The notes under the pieces were generated by a model. That model searched no databases. It saw only the letters and a list, made by a program, of their open reading frames with translations, and had not been told where the DNA came from. A DNA stretch of 64,000 nt from Streptomyces aureocirculatus (GTDB taxonomy: Bacteria; Actinomycetota; Actinomycetes; Streptomycetales; Streptomycetaceae): assembly GCF_000720475.1 (NCBI RefSeq), contig NZ_JOAP01000030.1:39241-103240 (forward strand). The letters run 5' to 3'. The position numbers and the translations under genes were made by a program. How positions within the stretch are numbered: the first letter of the stretch is position 1; each line of letters starts with the position of its first letter. Shown here one piece after another: positions 31,596 to 39,420 of this stretch.

Positions 31596-32024
31596 CTAGG
31601 GGTGGCCCGGGACCGTTGAGGGGTCGGGGGCGCGGTCGAGGGGGTCGGTGCCGCGGTCGACCAGGTGCCGCACGATCCCGAGCAGCTCCGCGGGCTCGAA
31701 CGGCTTCGCCAGGAAGGCGTCCACCCCCACCTCGCTGCCCGCCTCCACCTCGTACTGCGTACAAGCACTGACGACGACGAGCGGCACGTCCCGCGTACGC
31801 GGATCGGAGCGCAGCCGCGCCGCCGTACGCAGCCCGTCGAGCCGCGGCATCACCACGTCGAGCGTCACGACGTCGGGCCGCACCTCATGGATGACATCCA
31901 GACACTCGGCACCATCGGCCGCGGTCACGACCTCGAAGCCCTCCAGCTCGAGATTGACCCTGATCAGTTGCCGGATGACCTTGTTGTCGTCCACAACAAG
32001 CACACGGCCGGGCGCGCCTGGCAC
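31596..32024 (-). CDS. stand-alone receiver-domain response regulator
   Basis: 142 residues with a single receiver domain: acidic pair VVDDN (12-13), phospho-acceptor Asp56 in VTLDVVMPRLDG, and the KPFEP lysine near 106. No output domain follows; a short Pro/Asp-rich tail ends the protein. GTG at 32024 chosen to begin just before the domain; another GTG at 32081 is in frame, and neither has a strong ribosome site. No kinase is adjacent. Confidence 0.8.
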   Translation of the reverse strand: MPGAPGRVLVVDDNKVIRQLIRVNLELEGFEVVTAADGAECLDVIHEVRPDVVTLDVVMPRLDGLRTAARLRSDPRTRDVPLVVVSACTQYEVEAGSEVGVDAFLAKPFEPAELLGIVRHLVDRGTDPLDRAPDPSTVPGHP

Positions 32025-32188
32025 AACTCGAGAGTAGGTCGAGAGCCGCCATCGCGTCCGGGTTTTGCCTACTTCTGCCACTTGCGGGGGAGCGGCAACG
32101 CGCCACCCGGCCGGAACGCATGCCTTCCCCGCCGAGGGTCGCCGTTGGCCACGGCGCGGTGGATCGCGAAGGACTGCGGGCCGGGGGG

Positions 32189-32767
32189 TCAGTCGCTCCC
32201 CGGGGTCAGGTGCGCGCGCTCCCCCTGCGCGCCGAACAGGGCGAGCAGCTCCGCGGGGCGGCCGTCGGCGCTGCCGATCCAGTGCGGGATGCGGGTGTCG
32301 AACTCCGCGGCCTCACCGACACCGAGCCGGAACTCCTGCTCGCCGAGCACGAATCTGACGTGCCCGTCGAGTACGTAGAACCACTCGTACCCCTCGTGGG
32401 TCTGGAGCTTCATCGTGGGTGCCCGGCCCGCGGGCGGATGGATCACCTTGTAGGCCTGGATACCACCGGCCCGCTTGGTCAGCGGCACCAGGACCAGGCC
32501 GGATCGCCGTACCGGTCGCAGATGGACCCTCGGATCGCCGGTGGGCGGCGCCGCGACCAGATCGTCGAGGGGTACGCCGTGCGCGCGGGCCAGGGGGAGG
32601 AGCTGCTCCAGCGTGGGGCGGAGCTTGCCGGTCTCCAGGCGGGAGAGGGTGCTTGCCGTGAGGCCGGTCTCGGCCGCGAGCGCCGCGAGGGTGGCGCCGC
32701 GCGCCCGGCGCAGGGCGCGGAGGCGGGGTCCTACGCCGGTGAGTACGTCTTCTGCGGGGTTGCCCAT
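32189..32767 (-). CDS. XRE-family regulator with C-terminal cupin domain
   Basis: 192 residues: helix-turn-helix (about 12-66; TLAALAAETGLTASTLSRLE) and a cupin domain (about 110-190; HEGYEWFYVLDGHV with metal-type His residues). Such proteins usually repress a neighbouring gene and sense a small ligand in the cupin. It is divergent from a methyltransferase gene across 99 bases that contain a palindrome. Confidence 0.88.
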   Translation of the reverse strand: MGNPAEDVLTGVGPRLRALRRARGATLAALAAETGLTASTLSRLETGKLRPTLEQLLPLARAHGVPLDDLVAAPPTGDPRVHLRPVRRSGLVLVPLTKRAGGIQAYKVIHPPAGRAPTMKLQTHEGYEWFYVLDGHVRFVLGEQEFRLGVGEAAEFDTRIPHWIGSADGRPAELLALFGAQGERAHLTPGSD

Positions 32768-32789
32768 GCTCCCTGATGATTGCGGATCG

Positions 32790-32806
32790 GCAAGATTTCT
32801 TGCAAG
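32790..32806. promoter_or_regulatory. candidate XRE operator
   Basis: GCAAGA-TT-TCTTGC (32790-32803) is a perfect inverted repeat and overlaps a second palindrome, CTTGCAAG (32799-32806). It lies 23 bases upstream of the regulator ATG in the divergent spacer, the usual place for autoregulation by XRE-cupin proteins. Confidence 0.5.
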
Positions 32807-32866
32807 GGGGGAACGGCGGTGTCGATGCTGGCAGGGCCAGCACGTCATCGATGAAGGGCGGCACGT

Positions 32867-33613
32867 ATGGGCACCGCAGACACCTCGGGCACCTCGGGTA
32901 CCTCAGGCACCTCAGGCGCCTCGGACACCTCGGGCACCGCACGGGCGGAACGCACCGCGGACGACCAGCCCGCGCCGCCGGACGAGGGTGCCGCCCGATT
33001 CTGGGAGCGCCACTACAGCACCGGCACCCGGCGGACCTGGGGCGCACGCGTCAACCCGCTGCTCGCCGAGACGGCCACGGCGTTGCACCCCGGCACGGCG
33101 CTTGACCTGGGCTGCGGCGCGGGCGGCGACACCATCTGGCTGGCCCGGCAGGGCTGGCGCGTCACGGCCGTGGACATCTCGACCACCGCCGTCACGCAGG
33201 TGCAGGCCCGCGCGCACGAACTCGGGGTCGCGGACCGGGTCACCACCGAGCAGCACGACCTGGCCGAAAGCTTCCCGGTCGGCCGGTACGACCTCATCTC
33301 CGCGCAGTACTTCCACACCCCGTTCCCGCTGGCCCGCACCCGCGTCCTGCGCACCGCCGCACAGGCCCTGCGCCCCGGCGGCCTCCTCCTGATCGTCGAC
33401 CACGGCTCCACCGCGCCCTGGTCCTGGAACCAGGACCCCGACATCCGCTACCCCACCCCTACCGAGGTCGCCGCCGAACTGGACCTCGTCCCCGCCCGCT
33501 GGACGGTCCTGCGCGCCGACATGCCGCGCCGCCAGGCCACGGGTCCCGCCGGAGAGACCGCGACCGTCGTGGACAACGTCCTGTTGGTCCAGCGAACCAA
33601 GGCGCCCAACTGA
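32867..33613 (+). CDS. class I SAM-dependent methyltransferase
   Basis: 248 residues. After a low-complexity N-terminus (Ser/Thr/Gly repeats from a 9-bp DNA unit, residues about 4-25) comes a Rossmann methyltransferase: FWERHYSTGTRRTWG, the SAM motif ALDLGCGAGGDTIWLA (about 78-93), VTAVDIS (about 102) and LRPGGLLLIVDHG. It resembles the TehB/thiopurine-like group; substrate unknown. Divergent from the XRE-cupin regulator and probably its target. Confidence 0.85.
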   Translation: MGTADTSGTSGTSGTSGASDTSGTARAERTADDQPAPPDEGAARFWERHYSTGTRRTWGARVNPLLAETATALHPGTALDLGCGAGGDTIWLARQGWRVTAVDISTTAVTQVQARAHELGVADRVTTEQHDLAESFPVGRYDLISAQYFHTPFPLARTRVLRTAAQALRPGGLLLIVDHGSTAPWSWNQDPDIRYPTPTEVAAELDLVPARWTVLRADMPRRQATGPAGETATVVDNVLLVQRTKAPN

Positions 33614-33646
33614 CCACCGGCAAGCCCCACAGCGACGGAGCAACCC

Positions 33647-34150
33647 ATGCCGAAAACCCACACCCCGAAGCAAACCGAGACCGAAACCGAGACCGAGACC
33701 GAGACTGAGACCGAGAAGGCAATCCTGCGGGGCACCCTCGACCAGCTACGGAAGTCGATCGCGGCCAAAGCCACGGGCGTACCGGAACCGCAGGTGCGAA
33801 CGGCCGGAGTGCCCTCGGGCACCAACCTCCTGGGGCTGCTCAAGCACCTGGCGTACGTCGAACGCTTCTACTTCCTGGGCGAGGAGCCCAAGGAGTGGGG
33901 CGCGACGCTACGCCCGTCCCCCGAGGACACCGTCGACACGGTGCTGGCCGACTACCGAGCGACCGTAGATCGAGCCAACCAGGTGATCGCCGCCTGCCCG
34001 GACCTGACCGCCCCGGCCCCACGCGCCCCACGCCGAACTCCGGCACCGTCCATGCGCTGGACCCTGACCCACATGATCGAGGAAACAGCCCGCCACGCAG
34101 GCCACGCCGACATCCTCCGCGAACAGATCGACGGCACCACGGGCCGCTGA
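33647..34150 (+). CDS. DinB/DUF664 family protein
   Basis: 167 residues, four-helix bundle of the DinB/YfiT class (metal-binding, often thiol-dependent transferases). His ligands appear in LLKHLAYVERFYF, LTHMIEETARHAGHADI near the C-terminus. A run of Thr-Glu pairs (residues about 10-23) comes from seven copies of a 6-bp unit ACCGAG/ACCGAA at 33679-33717. Starts 34 bases after the methyltransferase, so likely cotranscribed. Confidence 0.82.
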   Translation: MPKTHTPKQTETETETETETETEKAILRGTLDQLRKSIAAKATGVPEPQVRTAGVPSGTNLLGLLKHLAYVERFYFLGEEPKEWGATLRPSPEDTVDTVLADYRATVDRANQVIAACPDLTAPAPRAPRRTPAPSMRWTLTHMIEETARHAGHADILREQIDGTTGR

Positions 34151-34312
34151 CACGGATGCGGCCAGGGGGCAAGCAGGCAACTGGCGCCGCGCATCGGGAC
34201 GCAGCAGGAAGCCCAGGACCCCCCCACGGGACGCAGGACCCTCACGGTACGCGGCGCCCCCGAGGCACGCGGACATACGGGAAAGACATACGAGAAAGGC
34301 GGGCAGGCAGAC

Positions 34313-34849
34313 ATGACAAGGGGTTACACCCGGCTCAGGCGCCTCAGCCCGCCGCCCGTGGAGCGGTACACCCTGCGTCTAGGGGCGGACAGCGCGACGG
34401 TCCGCGTGTCCGCGGCCATGGCCCTGGGCGACACGGCCGACCCGGCGGCCCTCGTCCCGCTGGCCGAAGTCCTGGACGACCCGTCAACCGACGTACGCCT
34501 GCACGCGATCCAGTCCGTACGCAGACTGCACCACGCCGCGGCACCCTCCCTGCTGACCGACCACCCGGCCGAAGCCGCCCTGGCCAAGGCCCTGACCGAC
34601 AGCCGCCCCCAGATCCGCGACGCGGCCGTACAGGCCCTGATGCTGGGGGCCTTCAGGCACTCCCTACGAAGCGCCCCGGTGCCAGGAGGCCCAGCCCCTC
34701 ACCTGATACCGAGTTATAGTCACAAGGTCGCGAAAAACGATGTTCCGCGGGCCCACCCGCCGGACATCGCTCGTACATCGACGCAGATGGTTCTGCTCGT
34801 TGAGCGTCTCCTTGCCGAGATCGGACGTCCCGTCCGCTTTTGGCGCTGA
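34313..34849 (+). CDS. HEAT-repeat protein
   Basis: 178 residues. Residues about 18-125 contain two or three HEAT-like helical repeats (SATVRVSAAMALGDTADPAA; VRLHAIQSVRRL; PQIRDAAVQALML). The last 45 residues lose this pattern and are less GC-rich; they overlap a TATAGT box and the leader of the next gene, so the natural C-terminus may have been replaced at a junction. Function unknown; such repeats serve protein binding. Confidence 0.6.
   Translation: MTRGYTRLRRLSPPPVERYTLRLGADSATVRVSAAMALGDTADPAALVPLAEVLDDPSTDVRLHAIQSVRRLHHAAAPSLLTDHPAEAALAKALTDSRPQIRDAAVQALMLGAFRHSLRSAPVPGGPAPHLIPSYSHKVAKNDVPRAHPPDIARTSTQMVLLVERLLAEIGRPVRFWR
34715..34720 (+). promoter_or_regulatory. candidate -10 box of the TetX-like gene
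   Basis: TATAGT within the least GC-rich patch of this area (GAGTTATAGTCACAAG). No -35 match at the expected spacing. If used, it would give a 160-base leader before the monooxygenase start at 34889. Confidence 0.3.
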
Positions 34850-34888
34850 CCATCGCCGACGCGTGTCGGCGCGACAGAGGAGCTCAGC

Positions 34889-36010
34889 ATGCGGAAGACC
34901 GTCGTCATTGTCGGAGCGGGACTGGGCGGACTGACGCTCGCCCGGGTGCTTCAGGCTCACGGTGTCGCCGCGACGATTTACGAGGGTGAGGCTTCGGCCA
35001 CGACCCGTGCGCAGGGCGGCCTGCTCGACATTCACGTAGAGACCGGACAGGTCGCGCTTCGCGCAGCCGGTCTCTACGACGAGTTCCGCACTCTGGTCCG
35101 CCCGGGCGAGGACGCCAAGCGCGTGGTCGACCGCCACGGCACGGTCCTGTTCGACATGCCTGCGGACCCCGGTTCGGCCCGTCCAGAGGTGGACCGTGGC
35201 GAACTCAGGCGCCTGCTCGTCGACTCGCTGGCGCCCGGGACGATCAAGTGGGGGCACAAGCTCACCTCGGTCCGGCACCGTGTGGAGGGTGGCTACGACC
35301 TCACCTTCGCGGAAGGGTCCGCCACGCACGCAGACATCGTCATCGGCGCGGACGGCGCCTGGTCGAAGGTGCGTCCGCTGCTCACCCCTGCCGAGCCGCT
35401 CTACAGCGGAACCTGCTTCATCGAGATCGCCCTCGCCCCGGGCCGCCAGGACTGTCGGGCGAGCGTGGCCGCGATCGGCAGCGGCACGCTGATGGCGGTC
35501 GCGCCGGGCAAGGGCATCATCGCCCATCGCTACGCCGACGGGCATGTGCGCGGATACGTGGCGCTGAACAAGCCCGAGGGGTGGATGAGGTCGATCGACT
35601 TCGGCGACCCGCCCGCGGGCCTGCGTCAACTTGCCGACGAGTTCGATGGCTGGTCGCCGCTGCTTACCGCCTTCGCGACCCGGAGCGACGCGGAACCGTG
35701 GCTCCGGCCCATCCATGCCCTGCCCGTGGGCCTCATATGGGACAGGGTGCCCGGCGTGACGCTCGTCGGCGACGCCGCGCATCTGATGTCGCCCTTCGCC
35801 GGCGAGGGTGCGAACCTCGCCATGTACGACGGCGCTGACCTGGCGGGCAAGCTGGTTGAGCAACCTGACATCGAGGTCGCGCTCACCGCCTACGAAGAGC
35901 GGCTGTTCCTGCGTAGCAGCGACGTCGCCGGCCGCTCGGCGAAGAACCTGGAGATCTTCTTCGGCCGGGACGCACCGCAGAGCGTAGCCACTCTGTTCGA
36001 TCACTCCTGA
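34889..36010 (+). CDS. FAD-dependent monooxygenase, TetX-like
   Basis: 373 residues. N-terminal FAD-binding GxGxxG (VGAGLGGLTLARVL, about 6-19), the substrate-side PEVDRGELRRLL segment, VIGADGAWSKVR (about 152) and the second FAD motif LVGDAAHLMSPFAGEGAN (about 293). The spacing matches TetX-type tetracycline-modifying flavoproteins, but relatives act on many aromatic compounds, so resistance is only a possibility. Third positions carry more A/T than the neighbours, suggesting later arrival. GGAG precedes the ATG. It ends close to tRNA-Arg. Confidence 0.85.
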   Translation: MRKTVVIVGAGLGGLTLARVLQAHGVAATIYEGEASATTRAQGGLLDIHVETGQVALRAAGLYDEFRTLVRPGEDAKRVVDRHGTVLFDMPADPGSARPEVDRGELRRLLVDSLAPGTIKWGHKLTSVRHRVEGGYDLTFAEGSATHADIVIGADGAWSKVRPLLTPAEPLYSGTCFIEIALAPGRQDCRASVAAIGSGTLMAVAPGKGIIAHRYADGHVRGYVALNKPEGWMRSIDFGDPPAGLRQLADEFDGWSPLLTAFATRSDAEPWLRPIHALPVGLIWDRVPGVTLVGDAAHLMSPFAGEGANLAMYDGADLAGKLVEQPDIEVALTAYEERLFLRSSDVAGRSAKNLEIFFGRDAPQSVATLFDHS

Positions 36011-36076
36011 TACTTCAGTCCGGGTTCGCGATCTTGTCGCGGACCCGGTGGGGAAGATCTGGCGGCATATACGCGA

Positions 36077-36114
36077 AGACCCCGTACCAGTCGTTTCCGC
36101 TGGTGACGGGGTCT
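36077..36114. terminator. bidirectional terminator between TetX-like gene and tRNA
   Basis: AGACCCCGT and ACCAG (36077-36090) pair with CTGGT and ACGGGGTCT (36100-36114) with one bulged base. It is downstream of both the plus-strand monooxygenase and the minus-strand tRNA. Confidence 0.7.
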
Positions 36115-36143
36115 GTCAGGCACTCACGCTACTTCAATGCGAG

Positions 36144-36215
36144 TGCCCCCGGCAGGATTCGAACCTGCGCACACGGCTCCGGAGGCCGTTGCTCTATCCC
36201 CTGAGCTACGGGGGC
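36144..36215 (-). tRNA. tRNA-Arg (anticodon CCG)
   Basis: 72-nt cloverleaf on the minus strand: acceptor GCCCCCG/CGGGGGC, D stem GCTC/GAGC, anticodon stem ACGGC/GCCGT enclosing CTCCGGA (anticodon CCG, reads CGG), T stem GCAGG/CCTGC with loop TTCGAAT, discriminator A. CCA is not encoded. A TAGTGT hexamer at 36248-36253 (minus strand) could be its -10. Confidence 0.97.
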
Positions 36216-36293
36216 GTATCGGCCGCTGTGGGGCGGCGACGGGTAGAACACTACCAGCTTCGTGGGGGTCGGGATGAACGGGTATTTGTGCAG

Positions 36294-36324
36294 CGTCCGG
36301 GGGCCCTGGCGGGGGCCCCGGACG
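36294..36324 (-). terminator. terminator of the PF04672-type methyltransferase
   Basis: CGTCCGGGGGCCC and GGGCCCCGGACG form a strong stem just after the methyltransferase stop and before the tRNA, so the two transcripts are separate. Confidence 0.7.
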
Positions 36325-36340
36325 CGTGCGGGGGCGGGGG

Positions 36341-37192
36341 TTACGGCTTGCGGGCGACGCCTGCGTAGGCGTCCACCGTGGGTGTGGTGTCCGTGGTGGG
36401 CTCCGGGCGCCAGTGGGTGACCTGGACCACTCCGGGGTCGGTGAGGGTGAGGCCGTCGAAGAAGCCGGTGATCTCCTCGACGCTGCGGACGTGGTACGGG
36501 ATCGCGCCGCTCTTGTTGTACGCCGCCGACGCGGCGATCATGCCCTCACTCGTGGCCGTGGAGTCGCTTATCACCAGGTAGCTGCCGGACGGCAGACCGG
36601 CCATCAGGCGGTTCACCAGGTCGCGGGCCTGCGCGTAGTCCCCGACGTGGCCCAGGGTGTTCAGGATCATGAGGACCACCGGCCGGGTCAGGTCCAGGGT
36701 CTCCCCGGCCTTCTCCAGGATGGCCTCCGGCTCGTACATGTTCGCGTCGATGTACGACGTCACGCCCTCGGGCGTGCTCGTCAGGAGGGCGCGGGCGTGC
36801 GCCAGGACCAGGGGGTCGTTGTCGACGTACACGATCCGGGACTCGGGTGCGACGCGCTGGGCGACCTCGTGGGTGTTGTCGGCGGTCGGCAGGCCCGTAC
36901 CGATGTCAAGGAACTGGCGGATGCCCTGCTCGCCCGCCAGGTGGCGGACGGCGCGGCCGAGGAAGTGCCGGCTCGTGCGGGCGACGTCCACCAGGCCCGG
37001 GAAGATCTCCTGGATCTGGTCGCCGAGTTCCCGGTCCTTCTCGTAGTTGTCCTTGCCGCCCACGAAGTAGTTCCAGAAGCGCGCCGAGTGCGGCTTGCTC
37101 GTGTCGATCCGTGCGCGTATCTCGGCGGACGATTCGAGTCTCGGGTCCGGTCCTGACACGGGGGCCTCCTGCGGTGCGCGTACGTGAGCCAT
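36341..37192 (-). CDS. SAM-dependent methyltransferase, PF04672 type
   Basis: 283 residues of a family expanded in Streptomyces. Recognisable features: ARFWNYFVGGKDNYEKDRELG near the N-terminus, ARTSRHFLGRAVRHLA, and the SAM site FLDIGTGLPTADNTHEVAQ (about 93). VYVDNDPLVLAHARALL follows. Substrates of the family are unknown. The upstream region has a cluster of TGATC motifs. Confidence 0.9.
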   Translation of the reverse strand: MAHVRAPQEAPVSGPDPRLESSAEIRARIDTSKPHSARFWNYFVGGKDNYEKDRELGDQIQEIFPGLVDVARTSRHFLGRAVRHLAGEQGIRQFLDIGTGLPTADNTHEVAQRVAPESRIVYVDNDPLVLAHARALLTSTPEGVTSYIDANMYEPEAILEKAGETLDLTRPVVLMILNTLGHVGDYAQARDLVNRLMAGLPSGSYLVISDSTATSEGMIAASAAYNKSGAIPYHVRSVEEITGFFDGLTLTDPGVVQVTHWRPEPTTDTTPTVDAYAGVARKP

Positions 37193-37198
37193 TGGTTC

Positions 37199-37254
37199 CC
37201 TTGATCCGCCTGATCCGGTCGGGTGGCTTGATCTGTTCGATCAGGTTGATCAAG
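37199..37254. promoter_or_regulatory. cluster of TTGATC/GATCAA motifs
   Basis: TGATC or its complement occurs five times in 56 bases. CTTGATC (37227-37233) and GATCAAG (37248-37254) form an inverted repeat with a 14-base spacer. The cluster lies just upstream of the methyltransferase ATG and is a candidate operator. Confidence 0.35.
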
Positions 37255-37320
37255 GGCAACCTAGCAAGTACCGGGCCGGTGAGGGAGGTTGCGGGGGTTA
37301 CGGGTGGGTTTCCGCGCGGC

Positions 37321-38505
37321 CTACGCGCGTGGTTCCTGCATCGTTGCGCAGTGGATGCCGCCCCCTCCTCCCATCAGGCGCGTCACGTCCAGTTGCACCA
37401 CCTCGCGGCCCGGGAACGCCGCCGCCAGCGCCCTGCGTGCGCCCTCGTCCGTCCTGCGGTCGCCGAAGCGTGCGGTGATCACTCCGCCGTTCACCACATG
37501 GAAGTTGAGGTACGAGTCGACCAGGCCGGGGTTGGCCGTACGGATTTCCCCGGGTCCTTCGACCTCGATGATCCGCAGGCGGCGGCCCCGCGCGTCGCGC
37601 GTCCGGGACAGGATCGCCAGTTGTTCGCGGGCGTCCTTCGCCCAGATGTCCGTACGGCCTCGCGGCGGCACCTGCACCATCACCACGCCGGGGCGCACGA
37701 ACCGCGACGTGACGTCGATGTGGTCGTCGGTGATGTCCTCGCCCTCGATGCCGGGCACCCAGATCATCTTCCGTGCGCCGTACGCCCGGAGTACGTCCGC
37801 CTCGATCTCGTCCCGCGTCCTGCCGGGGTTCCTGTTGGCGTTGACCAGGCTGCTCTCCGTCGCCATCAGCGTGCCGTCGCCGTCGGTCTCCACCGCGCCG
37901 CCCTCGCCGACGAAGCCCGCGCGCGTGAAGTCGCGTCCGGTGCGCGCGGCCACCCCGCGCGCCACCCGGGCGTCCCTGCCGTGGCGCTGCTTGCCGCCCC
38001 AGCCGTTGAAACCGAGGCCCACCGTGTCCACGCCGCCCTCGCCGTCCGTGCGGAACACCGCGCAGGTGTCCCGCATCCACAGGTCGTCCGTGGGGATGGA
38101 GTCCAGCACCGTGACTGTCCGGCCGCACCTCGCCCGCGCCCGCGCCGCCGACCGCTCGTCCGGCGCACACATGATCACCGGTTCGTACGCCGCCACCGTC
38201 CTCGCGATCAGCGCGATGTCCCGCTGCACTCCCGGGAGGTCGCCGCCCCAGATCGTCCGGGACGTCGGCCAGGACATCCAGGTGCGTACGTGGGGGGTCT
38301 CGTCCGCCGGTACCACCATCCCGCGCCGAGCCCGGCCCTCCGCGGCACTCCCCCCGTCCCGGGGTGTCGAGCGGGCCACAGCGGCCAGGGTCCCGCCGAG
38401 CCCCGCCACCGCCGCCCCCGCACCGGCCGCCCACAGCACACCCCTGCGGGAAGGGCGGGCGCGCGACGTGCGGCTGCCCCCGCGATCGACCTGCGGCTCG
38501 TTCAT
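37321..38505 (-). CDS. Tat-exported agmatine deiminase-like (PAD family) protein
   Basis: 394 residues. Twin-arginine signal (SRRGVLWAAGAGAAVAG, about 20-40) indicates export. The rest is a guanidino-group-modifying barrel of the agmatine deiminase/porphyromonas-type PAD family: TWMSWP, DDLWMRDTC (about 140), the His/Asp set around ITDDHIDVTSRF (about 255), and the catalytic Cys in GGGGGIHCATMQEP close to the end. Agmatine deiminases are normally cytoplasmic, so the Tat signal is noteworthy. ATG at 38505 has GGAGG at seven bases. Confidence 0.88.
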   Translation of the reverse strand: MNEPQVDRGGSRTSRARPSRRGVLWAAGAGAAVAGLGGTLAAVARSTPRDGGSAAEGRARRGMVVPADETPHVRTWMSWPTSRTIWGGDLPGVQRDIALIARTVAAYEPVIMCAPDERSAARARARCGRTVTVLDSIPTDDLWMRDTCAVFRTDGEGGVDTVGLGFNGWGGKQRHGRDARVARGVAARTGRDFTRAGFVGEGGAVETDGDGTLMATESSLVNANRNPGRTRDEIEADVLRAYGARKMIWVPGIEGEDITDDHIDVTSRFVRPGVVMVQVPPRGRTDIWAKDAREQLAILSRTRDARGRRLRIIEVEGPGEIRTANPGLVDSYLNFHVVNGGVITARFGDRRTDEGARRALAAAFPGREVVQLDVTRLMGGGGGIHCATMQEPRA

Positions 38506-38549
38506 CGGTGCCTCCAAGGCGAGTACGTGCGTCACTCCACTGTGCGGCT

Positions 38550-38565
38550 GACTGAATTTTCAGTC
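38550..38565. promoter_or_regulatory. TetR-type operator overlapping a promoter
   Basis: GACTGAA-TT-TTCAGTC is a perfect inverted repeat. On the minus strand it overlaps TTGACT, a good -35, followed 17 bases on by CACAGT as a weak -10, directed to the deiminase gene. A TetR gene lies immediately upstream, so repression of the deiminase by that TetR is likely. Confidence 0.6.
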
Positions 38566-38644
38566 AAGTTCGATGACGGGGCGGTGGGTGGGGCGGGAGG
38601 TGGTGCGTGCGATGTCGGGGGCGGGCGTCTGTCGGGGCGCGCCC

Positions 38645-39226
38645 CTAGTTCCCACTCGGGCCCAGTTCCAGTTCGTACGCCTCCCGCAGCAGCCCCCGCG
38701 CCCGTTCCAGCTCCAGGGAGCCCGCGAGCCAGCGGCCGCTCAGGCCCTCCACCAGGGACGTGAGGCGTTCCGCCGCTGCGGGGGCGGTGACCTCGGCGCG
38801 TACCGTGCCGGCGTCCTGCGCCGCGCGGATGAGGTCGGCCGCGTACTCGACCCACTCCGCCGTCGCCCGGCGCAGTTGCTCGCGCAGCTCGGGGTCGAAC
38901 TTGGCGCTCGCCTGGAACTCGCCCCACGCCGTGCTGTTCTCCACGACCCCGGGTTCGTCCCGCAGCTCCAGGAGCAGCATCTGCTCCAGGTGGGTACGGG
39001 GGTCCTCGGCGGCGCCCCCCTCAGGTTCCGTGTAGTGCTCGGCGCGGTCGTTGATGAAGGCGAGGGTGCGGCGCATCAGGCCCGCGCGGTCGCCGAAGTG
39101 GTAGTAGATGAGGCCCGTCGAGACGGACGCCTCGGCCGCCAGTTCCTCCACCCGCAGGCCGCGGACCCCGGTGCGGGCGATGAGGCGGGTGGCGGCTTCG
39201 AGGATCTGGGTCTGGCGCTTGGACAC
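38645..39226 (-). CDS. TetR/AcrR-family regulator
   Basis: 193 residues: N-terminal helix-turn-helix (about 5-50; ILEAATRLIARTGVRGLRVE, then TGLIYYHFGDRAGLM) and a variable ligand-binding helical C-terminus. GTG start at 39226. It lies 140 bases upstream of the deiminase on the same strand with a palindromic operator between them. Confidence 0.88.
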   Translation of the reverse strand: MSKRQTQILEAATRLIARTGVRGLRVEELAAEASVSTGLIYYHFGDRAGLMRRTLAFINDRAEHYTEPEGGAAEDPRTHLEQMLLLELRDEPGVVENSTAWGEFQASAKFDPELREQLRRATAEWVEYAADLIRAAQDAGTVRAEVTAPAAAERLTSLVEGLSGRWLAGSLELERARGLLREAYELELGPSGN

Positions 39227-39250
39227 CCGGCCACGATAGCCGGGGGCGTG

Positions 39251-39309
39251 CGCCCTTTTCCCTGCGCCTTTCTTTGCGCCTTCCCTGCGCCTTCCCTGCG
39301 CCTTCCCTG
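39251..39309. repeat. 11-bp tandem repeat upstream of tetR
   Basis: CGCCTTCCCTG is repeated three times exactly (39277-39309) after two longer degenerate copies (39251-39276). Lies in the 190-base spacer between the TetR gene and the broken methyltransferase. Confidence 0.75.
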
Positions 39310-39420
39310 CGCCCGGCGCACGACTCCGCCGCGCGCCGGGTCGCCCGGGCCGCCGTACTCAGCCCCGCCCGAGTACCCGTACGGATGCCCCCGCGCCGCG
39401 CCGCCACCACCCTTGCGGGC

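Noticed and set aside
34740..34934. possible leader peptide ahead of the TetX-like gene
   Set aside because: The frame runs into the monooxygenase start, has no ribosome site and codon use unlike a gene; no attenuator stems were evident.
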